Source: Glandiceps talaboti (taxonomy: Eukaryota; Hemichordata; Enteropneusta; Spengelidae). Taken from it: 64,000 nucleotides of DNA. Each line of letters begins with the position of its first letter. Position 1 is the stretch's first letter. The stretch is from the NCBI RefSeq assembly GCF_964340395.1, contig NC_135564.1:7537861-7601860 (forward strand), read 5' to 3'. The notes under the pieces are model-generated. The model ran no database searches. It was not told the DNA's origin and was given only the letters and a program-made list of their open reading frames with translations. Below are positions 63,160 through 64,000 of the stretch, in pieces. The translations under genes were made by a program, and so were the position numbers.

Positions 63160-63400
63160 ACAATGGGGTGCTAGGATGAAATTTCAAATTCAAACCAAGC
63201 CATCCACGCAGTTCTTAACATCACGTCTTGTTAATCAATCACAGAATTCTGCCCAATAATTTGGCGCTTATTTGGGGGAATTACAAAATAATTATTCAAA
63301 TATGGTGCATTTGCCAGATCAGGATGTTACTTTTACACTGCTTACATTGTTCTGGGCTGTAGGTTTACTCGTTTGTATGAACAACCTTTTGGTTCATGAT
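63160..63400. repeat. Interspersed repeat R3, third copy
   Basis: Similar to 26,640-26,880: AACATCACGTCTTGTTAATCAATCACA, TTCAAATATGGTGCATTTGCCAG and GAACAACCTTTT counterparts occur in the same order. It lies outside the CACTA element. Confidence 0.55.
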
Positions 63401-63733
63401 TTCTCTTTGAACCATACGGATTGAAGAGAGATCTTGAGATTCGATGCCGCGGATAGCCTCGAGACTACATACGTGGTCACAACGTGTTAGGATAACTGGG
63501 TTGTTCTCTTTAGGTGCGTTCAAACTTGAAATATTGGAAGAGATTAAAAAAATAGCTTGCAATGCGACACACAAAATAGATAAATAAAAGATGGCTAGTA
63601 CGGTACAAGAAACCTTATCAAGTCACGTTATTGAGGTTAGAGTAGGATCAGCTGATAAATACGTAGTACAGTTATTAGCCCACATCAAGTACAGTGTATT
63701 ACACCAAATAATGAATAGTGACCTGATGTAAGG

Positions 63734-63838
63734 TTGATAATATGAATGTTAATTACCTGTGTATTATCAAATGATAAATGAATCTGATAATATGAATGTT
63801 AATTACCTATGTATTATCAAATGATAAATGAATCTGAT
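63734..63838. repeat. Tandem duplication of a ~51-bp unit
   Basis: GATAATATGAATGTTAATTA through ATAAATGAATCT is repeated twice with a single G/A difference. Confidence 0.9.
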
Positions 63839-64000
63839 TAACTTTTAACTGATCAACTTTTTAATTAGAATTAGTACCCTATCATTATACTACGCATTAC
63901 ATGAATAAGAATTACTTTTGATACGTACTTCTTTTACATCAACAGTCCATAAGCTTGAACGATAGTTTAATTTCAACGTCGTAACATCTAACACGTCGTA

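Overview
This is a eukaryotic, AT-rich, mostly non-coding window with long micro- and minisatellites, spliceosomal exon signals and several classes of metazoan-type transposable elements (L2/CR1-like LINEs, a Ty3/gypsy-like LTR element, a CACTA DNA transposon, MITEs). The one recognisable host gene encodes the extracellular ligand-binding domain of a natriuretic-peptide-receptor / receptor-guanylyl-cyclase-like protein. Together this suggests an invertebrate animal, probably marine; I cannot name the species. Nothing prokaryotic is present.

Layout. 0-15 kb: a possible promoter at 405-530 (ETS-CRE composite plus TATA box) ahead of short ORFs, then intergenic or intronic DNA with satellites. 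14,943-15,050 and 37,575-38,223 (minus strand): the two halves of what looks like one receptor exon, separated by a 22.5 kb insertion. 15,051-37,574: that insertion has the hallmarks of a CACTA/EnSpm transposon: 259-bp terminal inverted repeats (TIRs), identical by eye, ending CACTA...TAGTG, and a 3-bp target duplication (CCT). It holds degenerate LINEs, one of which (L2-like) is interrupted by a 5,064-bp LTR element with identical 684-bp LTRs that encodes gag, zinc knuckle and protease but no visible reverse transcriptase. It also holds five ultra-short hairpin elements (24-36 bp) with about 7-bp target duplications, a 154-bp perfect-arm palindrome with a 9-bp duplication, and interspersed repeats. 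38-64 kb: no recognised gene; a CRE-bearing minisatellite, an inverted repeat holding a Cys-rich coding fragment, a few unassigned minus-strand exon candidates at 45-48 kb, a MITE and many microsatellites.

Main point. The receptor exon appears to have been split by a giant transposon whose ends happen to supply usable splice signals. Using a GT in one TIR and an AG in the target duplication would remove 22,521 nt and restore the frame with two added codons (Leu-Ala). The nesting order host exon < CACTA < LINE < LTR element / hairpin element can be read directly from target duplications and resumed reading frames. All alignments were made by eye, and no database search was possible.
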